Source of the DNA: Methanobacteriota archaeon
Lineage (GTDB): Archaea > Thermoplasmatota > Thermoplasmata > RBG-16-68-12
NCBI GenBank assembly: GCA_005878515.1
Contig: VBLZ01000081.1
Location: forward strand, 1 to 15,756
Direction of reading: 5' to 3'
DNA: 15,756 nt
A program made the position numbers and the translations under genes. Below the pieces are notes generated by a model that was given only the letters and a program-made list of their open reading frames with translations, searched no databases and was not told where the DNA came from. Shown here one piece after another: positions 7,199 to 13,469 of the stretch; position 1 is the stretch's first letter; each line of letters opens with the position of its first letter.

Positions 7199-7218
7199 CG
7201 GCACTCAGATTATCGGCC

Positions 7219-7917
7219 GTGGCGGGGCTGCTCGCGCCCATCCTGCTCATCGGCGTACCGACAATCGCATGGTTGCTCGCGCTCTTTTCGCTCCGGACTG
7301 CCCGGCGAGCACCGCCACCGGAGGGGCCGGCGGAGGCTGCTCGGGAACACTCGACGGAGCGAATTCTTGTCTACGCACTAAACTCAGGAGCGCCGATCGC
7401 GTTCGGAATCATCGTGTATGTTCTGGCCAAGCCCGTTCTCGACGTCATCGACGGCCTCGGCGCCGGAACCAATGTGCGCTTGGAGCCCGTCCTGCTCTGG
7501 GCCACGTTCGCCTTTTCGGTTGCTTCGTGCTCGGCCATCGCCGCGCAAACCTGGATTGTGCGAAGGCGGCTCCGGGAATTCTTAGGGCCTGGGTTCGGCC
7601 GAGTATTCATTCTCTCTGCTGTGCCGACGACTGCGATAGTCTTCGCACTTGTTTCGATGCTGTTGCTCCTCGGGAATGTAAACTCGACTCTCGGGGGTGG
7701 TCCGGCGCCTTCGGATTCCGCTCTGGCGGGGGCGATCAGCAGCTTCCAGGCGTTCGCCGTCGGCACGATTGCGTTTCCGGTCGCCGCAGGATTCTCAAAC
7801 CGTGTCCGAGATCTCGGTCAGCGAGGTTTTCTGCGCGCAGTCCGAATCCTGGAGGTTGGCGAACTTCCTGTCTTGGTTGGATTGGTCCTGGTTTTCCTTG
7901 CGCTTCGCGCTCTTTGA
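7219..7917 (+). CDS. Unrecognised membrane protein, about six spans
   Basis: I do not recognise this protein. From the GTG at 7219 it is 232 residues. Seen: hydrophobic helices near residues 2-24, 51-75, 90-112, 126-150, 165-190 and 208-232. A Pro/Ala/Glu-rich cytoplasmic loop (about 29-45) follows the first helix and a basic loop (about 113-125, RRRLREFLGPGFGR) follows the third. No charged residues in the membrane, catalytic motif or signal cleavage site stand out. The frame continues upstream to 7153 inside the UPF0147 gene, but that extension is the UPF0147 sequence in another frame. Codon choice looks less GC-biased than in its neighbours (for example AATTCTTGTC, CTCTCTGCTG), which may indicate a fast-evolving or acquired gene. 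It lies between the UPF0147 gene and the tRNA gene. Confidence 0.68.
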   Translation: MAGLLAPILLIGVPTIAWLLALFSLRTARRAPPPEGPAEAAREHSTERILVYALNSGAPIAFGIIVYVLAKPVLDVIDGLGAGTNVRLEPVLLWATFAFSVASCSAIAAQTWIVRRRLREFLGPGFGRVFILSAVPTTAIVFALVSMLLLLGNVNSTLGGGPAPSDSALAGAISSFQAFAVGTIAFPVAAGFSNRVRDLGQRGFLRAVRILEVGELPVLVGLVLVFLALRAL

Positions 7918-7929
7918 GCATCCGAATTC

Positions 7930-7937
7930 AAAAAATA
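7930..7937 (+). promoter_or_regulatory. TATA-like box of tRNA-Gly
   Basis: AAAAAATA centred 28 bases before the first base of the mature tRNA. It is the most AT-rich stretch between the membrane protein and the tRNA. Confidence 0.5.
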
Positions 7938-7961
7938 CTCCAGCGCTTCTGTCGCCGTCGA

Positions 7962-8065
7962 GCGGGGCTAGTCTAATGGTAGGACAGAAGCTTCCCACGG
8001 TCTCGTGACCGCCGGATGCGGGCCGGAATGAGCTTCTAACGCGGGTTCGATTCCCGCGCCCCGCA
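7962..8065 (+). tRNA. tRNA-Gly (anticodon CCC), intron-containing
   Basis: Complete cloverleaf: acceptor stem GCGGGGC (7962-7968) with GCCCCGC (8058-8064), discriminator A at 8065. D arm GTCT/GGAC with loop AATGGTA, anticodon stem GAAGC (7987-7991) with GCTTC (8032-8036), and T arm GCGGG/CCCGC around TTCGATT. The anticodon loop reads TTCCCA then A once the 33-base intron (7998-8030) is removed, giving anticodon CCC at 7994-7996, which reads GGG glycine codons. The 3' CCA is not encoded and must be added after processing. The gene is convergent with the membrane protein ending at 8078, with 12 bases between. Confidence 0.95.
7998..8030 (+). other. tRNA intron at position 37/38 with canonical bulge-helix-bulge
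   Basis: 33 bases, inserted one base 3' of the anticodon. The central 4-bp helix is TTCC (7992-7995) with GGAA (8025-8028). The 5' bulge is CAC (7996-7998, cut after the A) and the 3' bulge is TGA (8029-8031, cut after the G). The inner helix is GGTC (7999-8002) with GGCC (8021-8024), including one G-T pair. This is the strict substrate shape for the archaeal splicing endonuclease, with two 3-base bulges separated by four base pairs. The intron also contains an alternative hairpin, GGTC/GACC at 7999-8002 and 8007-8010. Confidence 0.92.
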
Positions 8066-8077
8066 CATCGTTGCAGC

Positions 8078-9157
8078 TTAGCTCGCGGGAGTCGCGGTCA
8101 CCGGGACGGCACCGGCCGACGAGGTCGCCGCGGTGCTCTCCAGCTTCTGCACGATGCGTCCGACTCCGAACCCGATGCCCCCGCTCACGCCTCCCGCGAT
8201 GAAGACCGTGAAGGAGAAGAGGCCGACGAAGAGGGGATCCATCGCAGATCCACGAAGAATCAGATAGACGACGTAAAACAGGACCGCCCAGGCGCCCCCC
8301 GTCAAGGTCGCCGCGATGAGTCCGAATCTCCGGGGTCGAAGGACGAGGAATGCGAGATCCACCACCGGCGCAAGGAAAAGAACGGGGGGCGGGAGGGCGA
8401 ACTGGCCCACGATCATCAGGGAACGCAGGCCCGTGTACGCCGCCGCCGAAAGGGTCGCGAGACCGGCGCGACGTCCGGCGAGCACGGCGAGGATTAGTAC
8501 GGCGGGGGTCGCTAGGGACACGCCGGTCGGATACGCGATCGCGTCCCTCAGGACTTGACCGTTGAACGTGGTCGCGAAGTCCATCGGCCCGAGGAGGACC
8601 TGGAGGCCGAAGAGGAGCAGGCCCGCGCCGATCCCGACCGCCAAGAGCCCCAAGCCCGATCTCGCCCCGTTCCATCGGATGCGCTCCAGCGCGACCGCGA
8701 CGAAGAACCCGAACGTGCTGACGATTCCGCCGGCGATCGCCATCACATGAGGCGGGCTCCAGAAGGTTTCCGTGACGAGGCCTTCGGCCACCAGGCGGTG
8801 CCACGCTTCGTCCCACGGGAACGCGAGCGCCTGGAAGAGCGCGCCGGTCCCGATGAGCAAGAATTCGATCGGCACGAGGAGGCCGACGATGCGGACACGG
8901 GGACCGGTCCATCCGGGTGCGCTCTCGCCGGCGATGGATCCGACGATTCCCGCGAGAGCGACGTAGCCGAATCCCGCATAGAGGACAAGATGCGGCGGTG
9001 TGAAGAAGCTCTCCCGGCCCACGACGACATGGCGCCAGATGTCCCAATACAGTCCGAAGGCTTGGAGAAGCAAGCCCGTGAGCGCAAACGCGAAGATCGC
9101 CCATCGGGGCACGCGGGACAACGGACGGAGGAGTCGTGGTACGTCCATCGGTGGCAC
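8078..9157 (-). CDS. Polytopic membrane protein with duplicated W-D/H/P-P-H motif
   Basis: 359 residues from the GTG at 9157 (356 from the ATG at 9148); function unknown. Eight to ten hydrophobic helices cover about residues 18-335, with a short Ser/Thr/Ala-rich tail. A motif occurs twice: W38-D39, H43, F51-F52 and P-P-H56 followed by an Ala-Gly helix; and W115-D116, H120, F132-W133 and P-P-H137 followed by Ala-Gly. Each copy follows a membrane helix and precedes another, so the N-terminal half looks like two tandem hairpins placing Asp and two His near the same membrane face. A metal- or haem-binding role is the inference; no named family is claimed. The GTG fits a TATA-like box 32 bases upstream slightly better than the ATG does. 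It follows the LON gene by 47 bases and may also be read from that transcript. Confidence 0.82.
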   Translation of the reverse strand: MPPMDVPRLLRPLSRVPRWAIFAFALTGLLLQAFGLYWDIWRHVVVGRESFFTPPHLVLYAGFGYVALAGIVGSIAGESAPGWTGPRVRIVGLLVPIEFLLIGTGALFQALAFPWDEAWHRLVAEGLVTETFWSPPHVMAIAGGIVSTFGFFVAVALERIRWNGARSGLGLLAVGIGAGLLLFGLQVLLGPMDFATTFNGQVLRDAIAYPTGVSLATPAVLILAVLAGRRAGLATLSAAAYTGLRSLMIVGQFALPPPVLFLAPVVDLAFLVLRPRRFGLIAATLTGGAWAVLFYVVYLILRGSAMDPLFVGLFSFTVFIAGGVSGGIGFGVGRIVQKLESTAATSSAGAVPVTATPAS

Positions 9158-9184
9158 TCGCTAGCCCGCAGCCATCGTCCGGCG

Positions 9185-9194
9185 GATATTTCAA
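9185..9194 (-). promoter_or_regulatory. TATA-like box of the polytopic membrane gene
   Basis: Minus-strand TTGAAATATC, centred 32 bases before the GTG at 9157, in the 47-base gap after the LON gene. Confidence 0.45.
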
Positions 9195-9204
9195 GGCCCG
9201 CGAA

Positions 9205-9810
9205 TCACGCGGCTCCCGTCTCCGCTCCGACCCGGTGGACCGCCATGAGGAGTTCAGCCTCTCGGCGCAGCCGCGAGGCGGTATCCGGCGTCTCGAGGAG
9301 CTCCTGTCGCACATCGACCGCGCCCGGCAAGGCTGCTGCGACCCGGAACGAGAGGGTCCGCGGATCCATCTCCCTCCAGGTGTCGTCTACGATCCCGTGT
9401 CCTCCCCTCTCGAGGATCTCGACGAATCCCGCGAGGAGACGGGCGACCGCGTCCGCGAGGAGCTCCACGTCCCTGCCGAGCGGTTCGTCCATCCAATCGA
9501 CGTCGGCCCGCAGGTACGCGCGGCCTCGGTCGAGCGACCGAATCGTGAAACGCCGCAGGCCTTCCACGACGATGTCGTACTCGCCGTGCGCGTTTCGTTG
9601 ACACGCGATGATTGACGCCTCGGTGCCGATCCGGCGGGGAATCGCGTGACCGCCGACCTCGTCGCCATCGAGGATCAAGGCAATCCCGAACGACTCATCG
9701 TGCTCGAGGCAGCGTCCGATCATCTCTCGGTATCGAGGCTCGAACACGTGCAACGGCAACGTGGTCTCAGGAAACAGGACCGTATGGAGCGGGAAGAGCG
9801 GGACACGCAC
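9205..9810 (-). CDS. Stand-alone LON-domain protein
   Basis: 201 residues comprising only the N-terminal (substrate-binding) domain of Lon proteases, without the AAA+ or peptidase parts. Seen: the family opening VPLFPLHTVLFPETTLPLHV followed by FEPRYREMIGRCLEHDESFGIALI, then GTEASIIACQRNAHGEYDIVVEGLRRFTI, and a helical C-terminal half (about 117-195). This family is widespread as a separate protein and is usually taken to bind unfolded or target peptides; no enzymatic residues are expected or seen. The start is a GTG at 9810: the conserved VPLFPL begins two codons later and a CCTTATGG box lies 28 bases upstream, so the mRNA should be leaderless. It is 36 bases after the small zinc-ribbon gene, whose stop codon lies just upstream of this promoter box. 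Confidence 0.9.
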   Translation of the reverse strand: MRVPLFPLHTVLFPETTLPLHVFEPRYREMIGRCLEHDESFGIALILDGDEVGGHAIPRRIGTEASIIACQRNAHGEYDIVVEGLRRFTIRSLDRGRAYLRADVDWMDEPLGRDVELLADAVARLLAGFVEILERGGHGIVDDTWREMDPRTLSFRVAAALPGAVDVRQELLETPDTASRLRREAELLMAVHRVGAETGAA

Positions 9811-9834
9811 GCTCGGCAGCCATCCCGCGGGAAA

Positions 9835-9842
9835 CCATAAGG
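9835..9842 (-). promoter_or_regulatory. TATA-like box of the LON-domain gene
   Basis: Minus-strand CCTTATGG centred 28 bases before the GTG start at 9810. It fixes this rare start codon. Confidence 0.55.
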
Positions 9843-9846
9843 GTGC

Positions 9847-10005
9847 CTATTTTGGTCGGATGTCGAGCGCCACGACCCAGGCCGTGCGGCATCCGGGACA
9901 GTTCACCTCGCGGCGCATCGCATCGCCCTCGTCGGCCAACTTGAACGTGAAGAAGAGCGGGTTGTTGCACCGCGGGCAATTGAAGTTCAGGCCGCCGACC
10001 GTCAT
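9847..10005 (-). CDS. Small zinc-ribbon protein, 52 residues
   Basis: Short gene found by reading the minus strand between the LON gene and the hydrolase. It reads MTVGGLNFNCPRCNNPLFF, then a charged middle (ADEGDAMRREV), then NCPGCRTAWVVALDIRPK and TAG. The two CxxC knuckles (C10/C13 and C36/C39), with hydrophobic residues following each, form a classic single zinc ribbon similar to small archaeal ribbon proteins and to the ends of transcription or translation factors. The start is supported by a CCTTAAG box about 30 bases upstream and by the absence of other start codons. The specific role is unknown; binding to nucleic acid or to a protein partner is plausible. It is divergent from the hydrolase gene at 10091 and upstream of the LON gene on the same strand. 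Confidence 0.82.
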   Translation of the reverse strand: MTVGGLNFNCPRCNNPLFFTFKLADEGDAMRREVNCPGCRTAWVVALDIRPK

Positions 10006-10030
10006 GCGAGTGCCTCGAAGCCCCGAGCGG

Positions 10031-10038
10031 ACTTAAGG
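10031..10038 (-). promoter_or_regulatory. TATA-like box of the small zinc-ribbon gene
   Basis: Minus-strand CCTTAAGT centred about 30 bases before the ATG at 10005. With the plus-strand box at 10059-10064 it forms a compact divergent promoter pair. Confidence 0.5.
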
Positions 10039-10058
10039 TTGCGCTCGCTCCCGGCAAG

Positions 10059-10064
10059 TTTATG
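10059..10064 (+). promoter_or_regulatory. TATA-like box of the MBL-fold hydrolase gene
   Basis: TTTATG centred about 30 bases before the ATG at 10091, with no Shine-Dalgarno site between. Confidence 0.5.
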
Positions 10065-10090
10065 AAAGTCTCGTCCTTCCCCGGTCGTTC

Positions 10091-10723
10091 ATGCGCGTCG
10101 AGAAGGTCGTCTCGCCCCCGCTCGACAACAATGCGTACTTCTTGTTCGACGAGACGAGCAAACTGGCCGCGGTCGTGGATCCCGCGCTGGCCGGCAGAGC
10201 GCTCCTGGCAAATTCGGAGAAGTTCGGCGTGAAGATCGTCTACATCCTGAACACCCACGGGCATCCGGATTCGATCGCCGACGACGAATCGATCCGATCC
10301 GCCACGGGGGCGAAGATCGCGATTTTCGAGGTCGACGCCCCGCGGCTCGAGAAGAATGCGCGAGGGTCGCGGTGGTTCCTCCCGGCTCCGCCCTCACCGA
10401 TCAAAGCAGACATGCTTCTGAAAGAAGGCTCGGAACTGAAGCTTGGGAATGAGGTCATCACGACCTTTCACACCCCGGGCCACACGGAGGGCAGCGCCTG
10501 CTTCTATGTCGAGTCGGTGGGCGCCCTCTTCACCGGGGACACCCTGTACGCAGGGTCGTGCGGCCGGACGGATGTCCAAGGCGGGAGCCCCGCGAAGATG
10601 GTCTTCACCCTCCGCCGATTGAAGGAACTTCCGCCGGACACCCACGTCTACCCGGGCCACGGGCCGGAGACGACGATCGGCGATGAGACGTGGATCAGCG
10701 ACCTCACGTACCCCGTCGTCTGA
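10091..10723 (+). CDS. Metallo-beta-lactamase-fold hydrolase, glyoxalase II-like
   Basis: 210 residues, cytoplasmic, a usual length for the glyoxalase II-like group of small MBL hydrolases that act on thioesters or related compounds. Seen: VVSPPLDNNAYFLFDE at the N-terminus; metal motif NTHGHPDS at 54-61 (H56, H58, D60); H131 in TPGHTEGS; D150 in FTGDTLYAGSCGRTD; and H190 in YPGHGPETTIGDE. One usual ligand is absent: the His directly after the Asp of T-H-x-H-x-D-H is Ser61. D60 is kept, so zinc site 1 (H56, H58, H131) is complete and site 2 lacks one His but keeps D60, the bridging D150 and H190. The enzyme may be mononuclear, use another metal, or have a shifted site. The gene is tail to tail with the antiporter, with no bases between the two stop codons. 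The substrate is not predictable. Confidence 0.9.
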   Translation: MRVEKVVSPPLDNNAYFLFDETSKLAAVVDPALAGRALLANSEKFGVKIVYILNTHGHPDSIADDESIRSATGAKIAIFEVDAPRLEKNARGSRWFLPAPPSPIKADMLLKEGSELKLGNEVITTFHTPGHTEGSACFYVESVGALFTGDTLYAGSCGRTDVQGGSPAKMVFTLRRLKELPPDTHVYPGHGPETTIGDETWISDLTYPVV

Positions 10724-12487
10724 TCAGCGGCGGACGCCACTCGCGGCCCGCCAACTCCGCGCCGCCGGCATGTGACGCACCAGGCGGACGCGGGCGACCC
10801 GTCGGCTGATGCCCAGGCCCAGGCGGCGGTAGACGACTTTCATGCTGAAGACCACGACGAGGAAGTAGGCATAGAGGATGACGAGGGTCAAGGGCCAATA
10901 GTACTGCCATACGATCGCCACGAGCCCGACGATGGCGAGCGCGCCGACCACGATGCGCAGGACGAACGTCTCGATTGTTGATCGACTGAAGGGTCCGCCG
11001 TCGACGCCGTAGTTCGTGTGGCGCACGGGTTCGCGGAACGCATGCCGTGCGGATGCCCACACCGCGAGCACGAGGATCGGGGTGAGGAGGGACATCGCGA
11101 GGTGGGCCGCACCCGTTGTCACCGTCAGGTCGATGATCCATGCGGCGTAGAATATCAGGGACGCTTGGAAGAGCCTCTTCCGCCGGTAGATGGGCAAGAA
11201 GTTCGGCATGATGACGGTCTTCAGCGTCCTTTTGACGAGCTCGGCGCCGAAGCGGACCGACTTCGGGAGGCGGTTCGCGAAGAACCCAGCAATCCGGTTC
11301 GATCGACCCATCAGGATCGGTGCGAGGGAGCTCATCACGATGCACAGGATCCCCGCGAAGGGGGTCAGGTACGTGCCCGCGTAATCGTTCGAGAGTTGGG
11401 GGTTCGCCCGGATCGCCCGCGCACCCACGGTCGCGTAGAGGATCGCCTCCTCATTGCGGGCGATGAGGCTCGTGCCGATCGCGGTCGATGCGCGACCGGA
11501 GAAGCCGATGAAGTAGGCCAGGCTCGCGGTCAAGAACAGGTCGTTCAGGAGGATCAACGGCACCGCGATCAGCAGCATCGGGAGGACGGAGCCCAGCGCC
11601 GCCGGGTCGATCAACATCCCGAAGGTGAGGAAGAAGATCGCGACGAACGCATCTCGCAGGGACTCCATCTTGACTTTCATCCGACCGGCGATGCGGGTGT
11701 CTGCGAAGACCATCCCCATGAAGAACGCGCCCACGATGGCGGGGATCCGGAACGCCTCCGCGAGGGACGCCGCCAGGAAGACCGTTCCGAGTGCGAAGAG
11801 GACGAACAGCTCCTCGCTCTTGATGCGTTCAAAGATTGCGGCTGTCCGTGGAACCACGACTGCTGCCAAGAGGGCGAAGAAGCCGATGAACAACCCGACC
11901 CCGCCGAACAGGACGCCGACGTTCACGGGCGCGTCGGACGGGACGATCATTCCGTTGACGAGCGTGAGGAGGAACATGGCAAGGAACGATTCCAGGATCA
12001 CCATGCCAAGCAGGAACTCCGTCTCCGCGTTCCCGAGCCGCTTCAGGTCGATCAGCGACTTCGCGGTGATCGCGGAACTCGACATGCTGATGACCCCGGC
12101 CATGAAGATCGTGTCGATCAGAGGCCATCCGAGCCACGCGCCGATGACGAATCCTGCGAACATGTTCACCGCGAGGTTTGTCACCGCGAGGACCGCGGCG
12201 GCTTCCTTCGTCCGCATGAGCTTCGTGATGCTGAACTCCAGGCCGACGAAGAAGAGGAGCAGGACCAGGCCGAGTTGCGAGATGCTCTGCAGGAACACGC
12301 TGTCCGCCAGAATTCCGTCGTACGACCAGCCGAACAGCCGAAGGTGGATGTTGGGGCCGATCAGCATACCCGCGATGATGTAGCCGATGATGATCGGCAC
12401 ACGCGCGCGGGATGCGAAGGCGGCTCCGATGAAACCCATCGTGGCGATGACGCCCACGTCGAACATGATCGAGGTCGTCTCAACCAT
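10724..12487 (-). CDS. CPA2-type cation/proton antiporter with extra C-terminal membrane domain
   Basis: 587 residues from the ATG at 12487. The first 390 or so form the CPA2 (Kef/NapA-like) transporter with about 12 spans: IIIGYIIAGMLIGPNIHL (32-49), QLGLVLLLFFVGLEF (71-85), SMSSSAI.AKSLIDL (134-148), and the later AFFMGMVFADT and FFLTFGMLIDP segments. Kef-type proteins end in a cytoplasmic RCK/TrkA-N nucleotide-binding domain. Here there is no GxGxxG fold; instead about 190 residues with three or four further hydrophobic helices end in an Arg-rich tail. The TM5 site that usually carries E-D, Q-D or N-D reads VILESFLA (163-170), so the usual second Asp appears to be Ser next to E166. The start is uncertain: ATGs at 12499, 12487 and 12466 are all in frame with no clear Shine-Dalgarno site, and the open frame continues to 12685 without family similarity. 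The transported ion is unknown. Confidence 0.85.
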   Translation of the reverse strand: MVETTSIMFDVGVIATMGFIGAAFASRARVPIIIGYIIAGMLIGPNIHLRLFGWSYDGILADSVFLQSISQLGLVLLLFFVGLEFSITKLMRTKEAAAVLAVTNLAVNMFAGFVIGAWLGWPLIDTIFMAGVISMSSSAITAKSLIDLKRLGNAETEFLLGMVILESFLAMFLLTLVNGMIVPSDAPVNVGVLFGGVGLFIGFFALLAAVVVPRTAAIFERIKSEELFVLFALGTVFLAASLAEAFRIPAIVGAFFMGMVFADTRIAGRMKVKMESLRDAFVAIFFLTFGMLIDPAALGSVLPMLLIAVPLILLNDLFLTASLAYFIGFSGRASTAIGTSLIARNEEAILYATVGARAIRANPQLSNDYAGTYLTPFAGILCIVMSSLAPILMGRSNRIAGFFANRLPKSVRFGAELVKRTLKTVIMPNFLPIYRRKRLFQASLIFYAAWIIDLTVTTGAAHLAMSLLTPILVLAVWASARHAFREPVRHTNYGVDGGPFSRSTIETFVLRIVVGALAIVGLVAIVWQYYWPLTLVILYAYFLVVVFSMKVVYRRLGLGISRRVARVRLVRHMPAARSWRAASGVRR

Positions 12488-12608
12488 GCACGCACGCATC
12501 CAGGCGGGTGTGTCGCTGGAGCGCGGGCGCTGACGCTCTCCGTAGGAGAACCGAGTTTCCCATCCCGGCCGCGCATCGCGGTTCACGCTACAAAAAGATG
12601 CTGTTGTC

Positions 12609-12629
12609 TTGTCGACCAGCCGTTGACAA
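12609..12629. repeat. Imperfect inverted repeat, candidate operator
   Basis: Half-sites TTGTCGAC (12609-12616) and GTTGACAA (12622-12629) are inverted with one mismatch and a 5-base spacer. The centre is about 25 bases upstream of the presumed antiporter box and about 70 bases upstream of the plus-strand box, where a dimeric regulator could act on either gene. Confidence 0.45.
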
Positions 12630-12688
12630 ACCCGATTCCGTTCTCCGGTGTTCTGCATCACGAACCGGCCCGGCGTTCGCAGCATGCA

Positions 12689-12694
12689 TTAATA
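12689..12694 (+). promoter_or_regulatory. TATA-like box of the zinc-finger membrane gene
   Basis: TTAATA about 48 bases before the ATG at 12739, so unlike most genes here this one would have a leader of about 20 bases. A weak GAGGT (12730-12734) could serve as its ribosome-binding site. Confidence 0.45.
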
Positions 12695-12738
12695 CGAACG
12701 TCTCCCCTCTCTATCACCCCGTCGCGTACGAGGTCGCC

Positions 12739-13338
12739 ATGGCGAAGATGGACCGCTGCCCGATCTGCAATGTTGCGGTGAAGCCCGAGAACCTCATTCG
12801 CCACCTGAACGACAACCATCCGCGGCATCCGGACCGGCCCGGCCTCCTGGAGAAACTGAAGGAGGAACCCGGTCGGATTCGGAAGCGGCAGGCCGGTCGG
12901 CCGTTTCGCGTTCGCTGGTGGCAGGTCGCCCTCGTGGTGATCATCGTCCTTGGCGGTGTTGGGGCGGTGGCCTTGCCGCCGTTGCTTTCCGGTGAACAGG
13001 CCCTCCCGTGCATCCGACAGGAAGGCGGGCTCTTGTATCATTGGCACTCAGACCTTAGCATCTCATCGGCGGCGGGGTCCGTCTCGATTCCCGCCGGGAT
13101 CGGAATTGGCGCATTCTGCCTCGAGCCCCTGCATACGCACGACGCGACTGGTCGGATTCACATCGAGTCCGACACCGCACGCCTCTACTCAATCGGAGAC
13201 TTTTTCCGCGTCTGGGGGAAGTCATTCGGCAGCCCGACCGCGATGCATGTGAACGGCACAGCCGTCACCCCGAGTCCGGATGTCATCCTGTACGATCTTC
13301 CCGAGACGATTCACCTTCAGTACGATTCGTTTTCGTGA
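12739..13338 (+). CDS. Zinc finger-membrane span-His-rich exterior domain protein
   Basis: 199 residues; function unknown. Seen in order: a C2H2-like finger at residues 7-30 (C7, C10, H22, H27), a basic linker (46-60), a single membrane helix (about 62-82), and an exterior domain. The exterior domain has C91 and C127, which might form a disulphide, HWH at 101-103, PAGIGIG at 118-124, LHTHDATGRIHIES at 131-144, GDFFRVWG at 153-160 and MHVNG at 169-173. The clustered His residues (101, 103, 132, 134, 141, 170) with D135 look like a metal-binding site. From memory, bacterial and archaeal proteins with an H-x-H, LHTHD.tG.IHvE and FFdiWG arrangement exist as uncharacterised exported proteins; I cannot name the family. 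The combination with a cytoplasmic finger is striking. The ATG at 12739 is preferred because the upstream open frame (to 12508) is unrelated intergenic sequence. M4 is an alternative start. Confidence 0.8.
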   Translation: MAKMDRCPICNVAVKPENLIRHLNDNHPRHPDRPGLLEKLKEEPGRIRKRQAGRPFRVRWWQVALVVIIVLGGVGAVALPPLLSGEQALPCIRQEGGLLYHWHSDLSISSAAGSVSIPAGIGIGAFCLEPLHTHDATGRIHIESDTARLYSIGDFFRVWGKSFGSPTAMHVNGTAVTPSPDVILYDLPETIHLQYDSFS

Positions 13339-13437
13339 TGCCTGCGAGCCCGCGCGGTGTCGATGATCTCGTGCCCCACGCGTTTCGCCCCGCTCGCTTC
13401 GGACGGCGAGTCCGCTCCGACGGATGTCCGGGACGAG

Positions 13438-13447
13438 CTTTATTATG
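13438..13447 (+). promoter_or_regulatory. TATA-like box of the P-type ATPase gene
   Basis: CTTTATTATG centred about 28 bases before the ATG at 13470. This spacing favours 13470 over the in-frame ATG at 13455. The rest of the 131-base gap after the previous gene shows nothing else I can support. Confidence 0.55.
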
Positions 13448-13469
13448 AATGCGCATGTTGGGACGCACG

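Larger units (their letters stand above)
12488..12738. other. Divergent intergenic region
   Basis: About 250 bases between the antiporter and the zinc-finger membrane gene. It contains a minus-strand T-rich box, CTTTTTGTAG (12588-12597), that could be the antiporter promoter (leader of roughly 80 bases), an imperfect inverted repeat at 12609-12629, and a plus-strand box at 12689-12694. The minus-strand frame stays open to 12685 but looks non-coding: it has no family similarity and precedes the first hydrophobic helix. Confidence 0.5.

Noticed and set aside
7153..7218. Longer start for the membrane protein inside the UPF0147 gene
   Set aside because: The extension is the UPF0147 coding sequence read out of frame; a promoter box at 7192-7198 points to the GTG at 7219.
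12488..12685. 66-residue N-terminal extension of the antiporter
   Set aside because: It is open only because GC-rich sequence rarely contains stops. It has no family similarity and would cover the candidate promoter and operator.
11018..12781. 587-codon plus-strand open frame opposite the antiporter
   Set aside because: It is antisense to a gene with clear membrane helices and CPA2 motifs. The product is an implausible run of Asp, Glu, His and Arg without hydrophobic core.
13400..13414. Hairpin CGGAC/GTCCG before the P-type ATPase gene
   Set aside because: A 5-bp stem in GC-rich sequence is expected by chance. It has no T-run and lies upstream of the promoter box.
13339..13437. Possible C/D box RNA in the gap before the ATPase gene
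   Set aside because: Fragments such as CGATGATC resemble a C box but no matching D box or internal C'/D' pair is placed at a workable distance.
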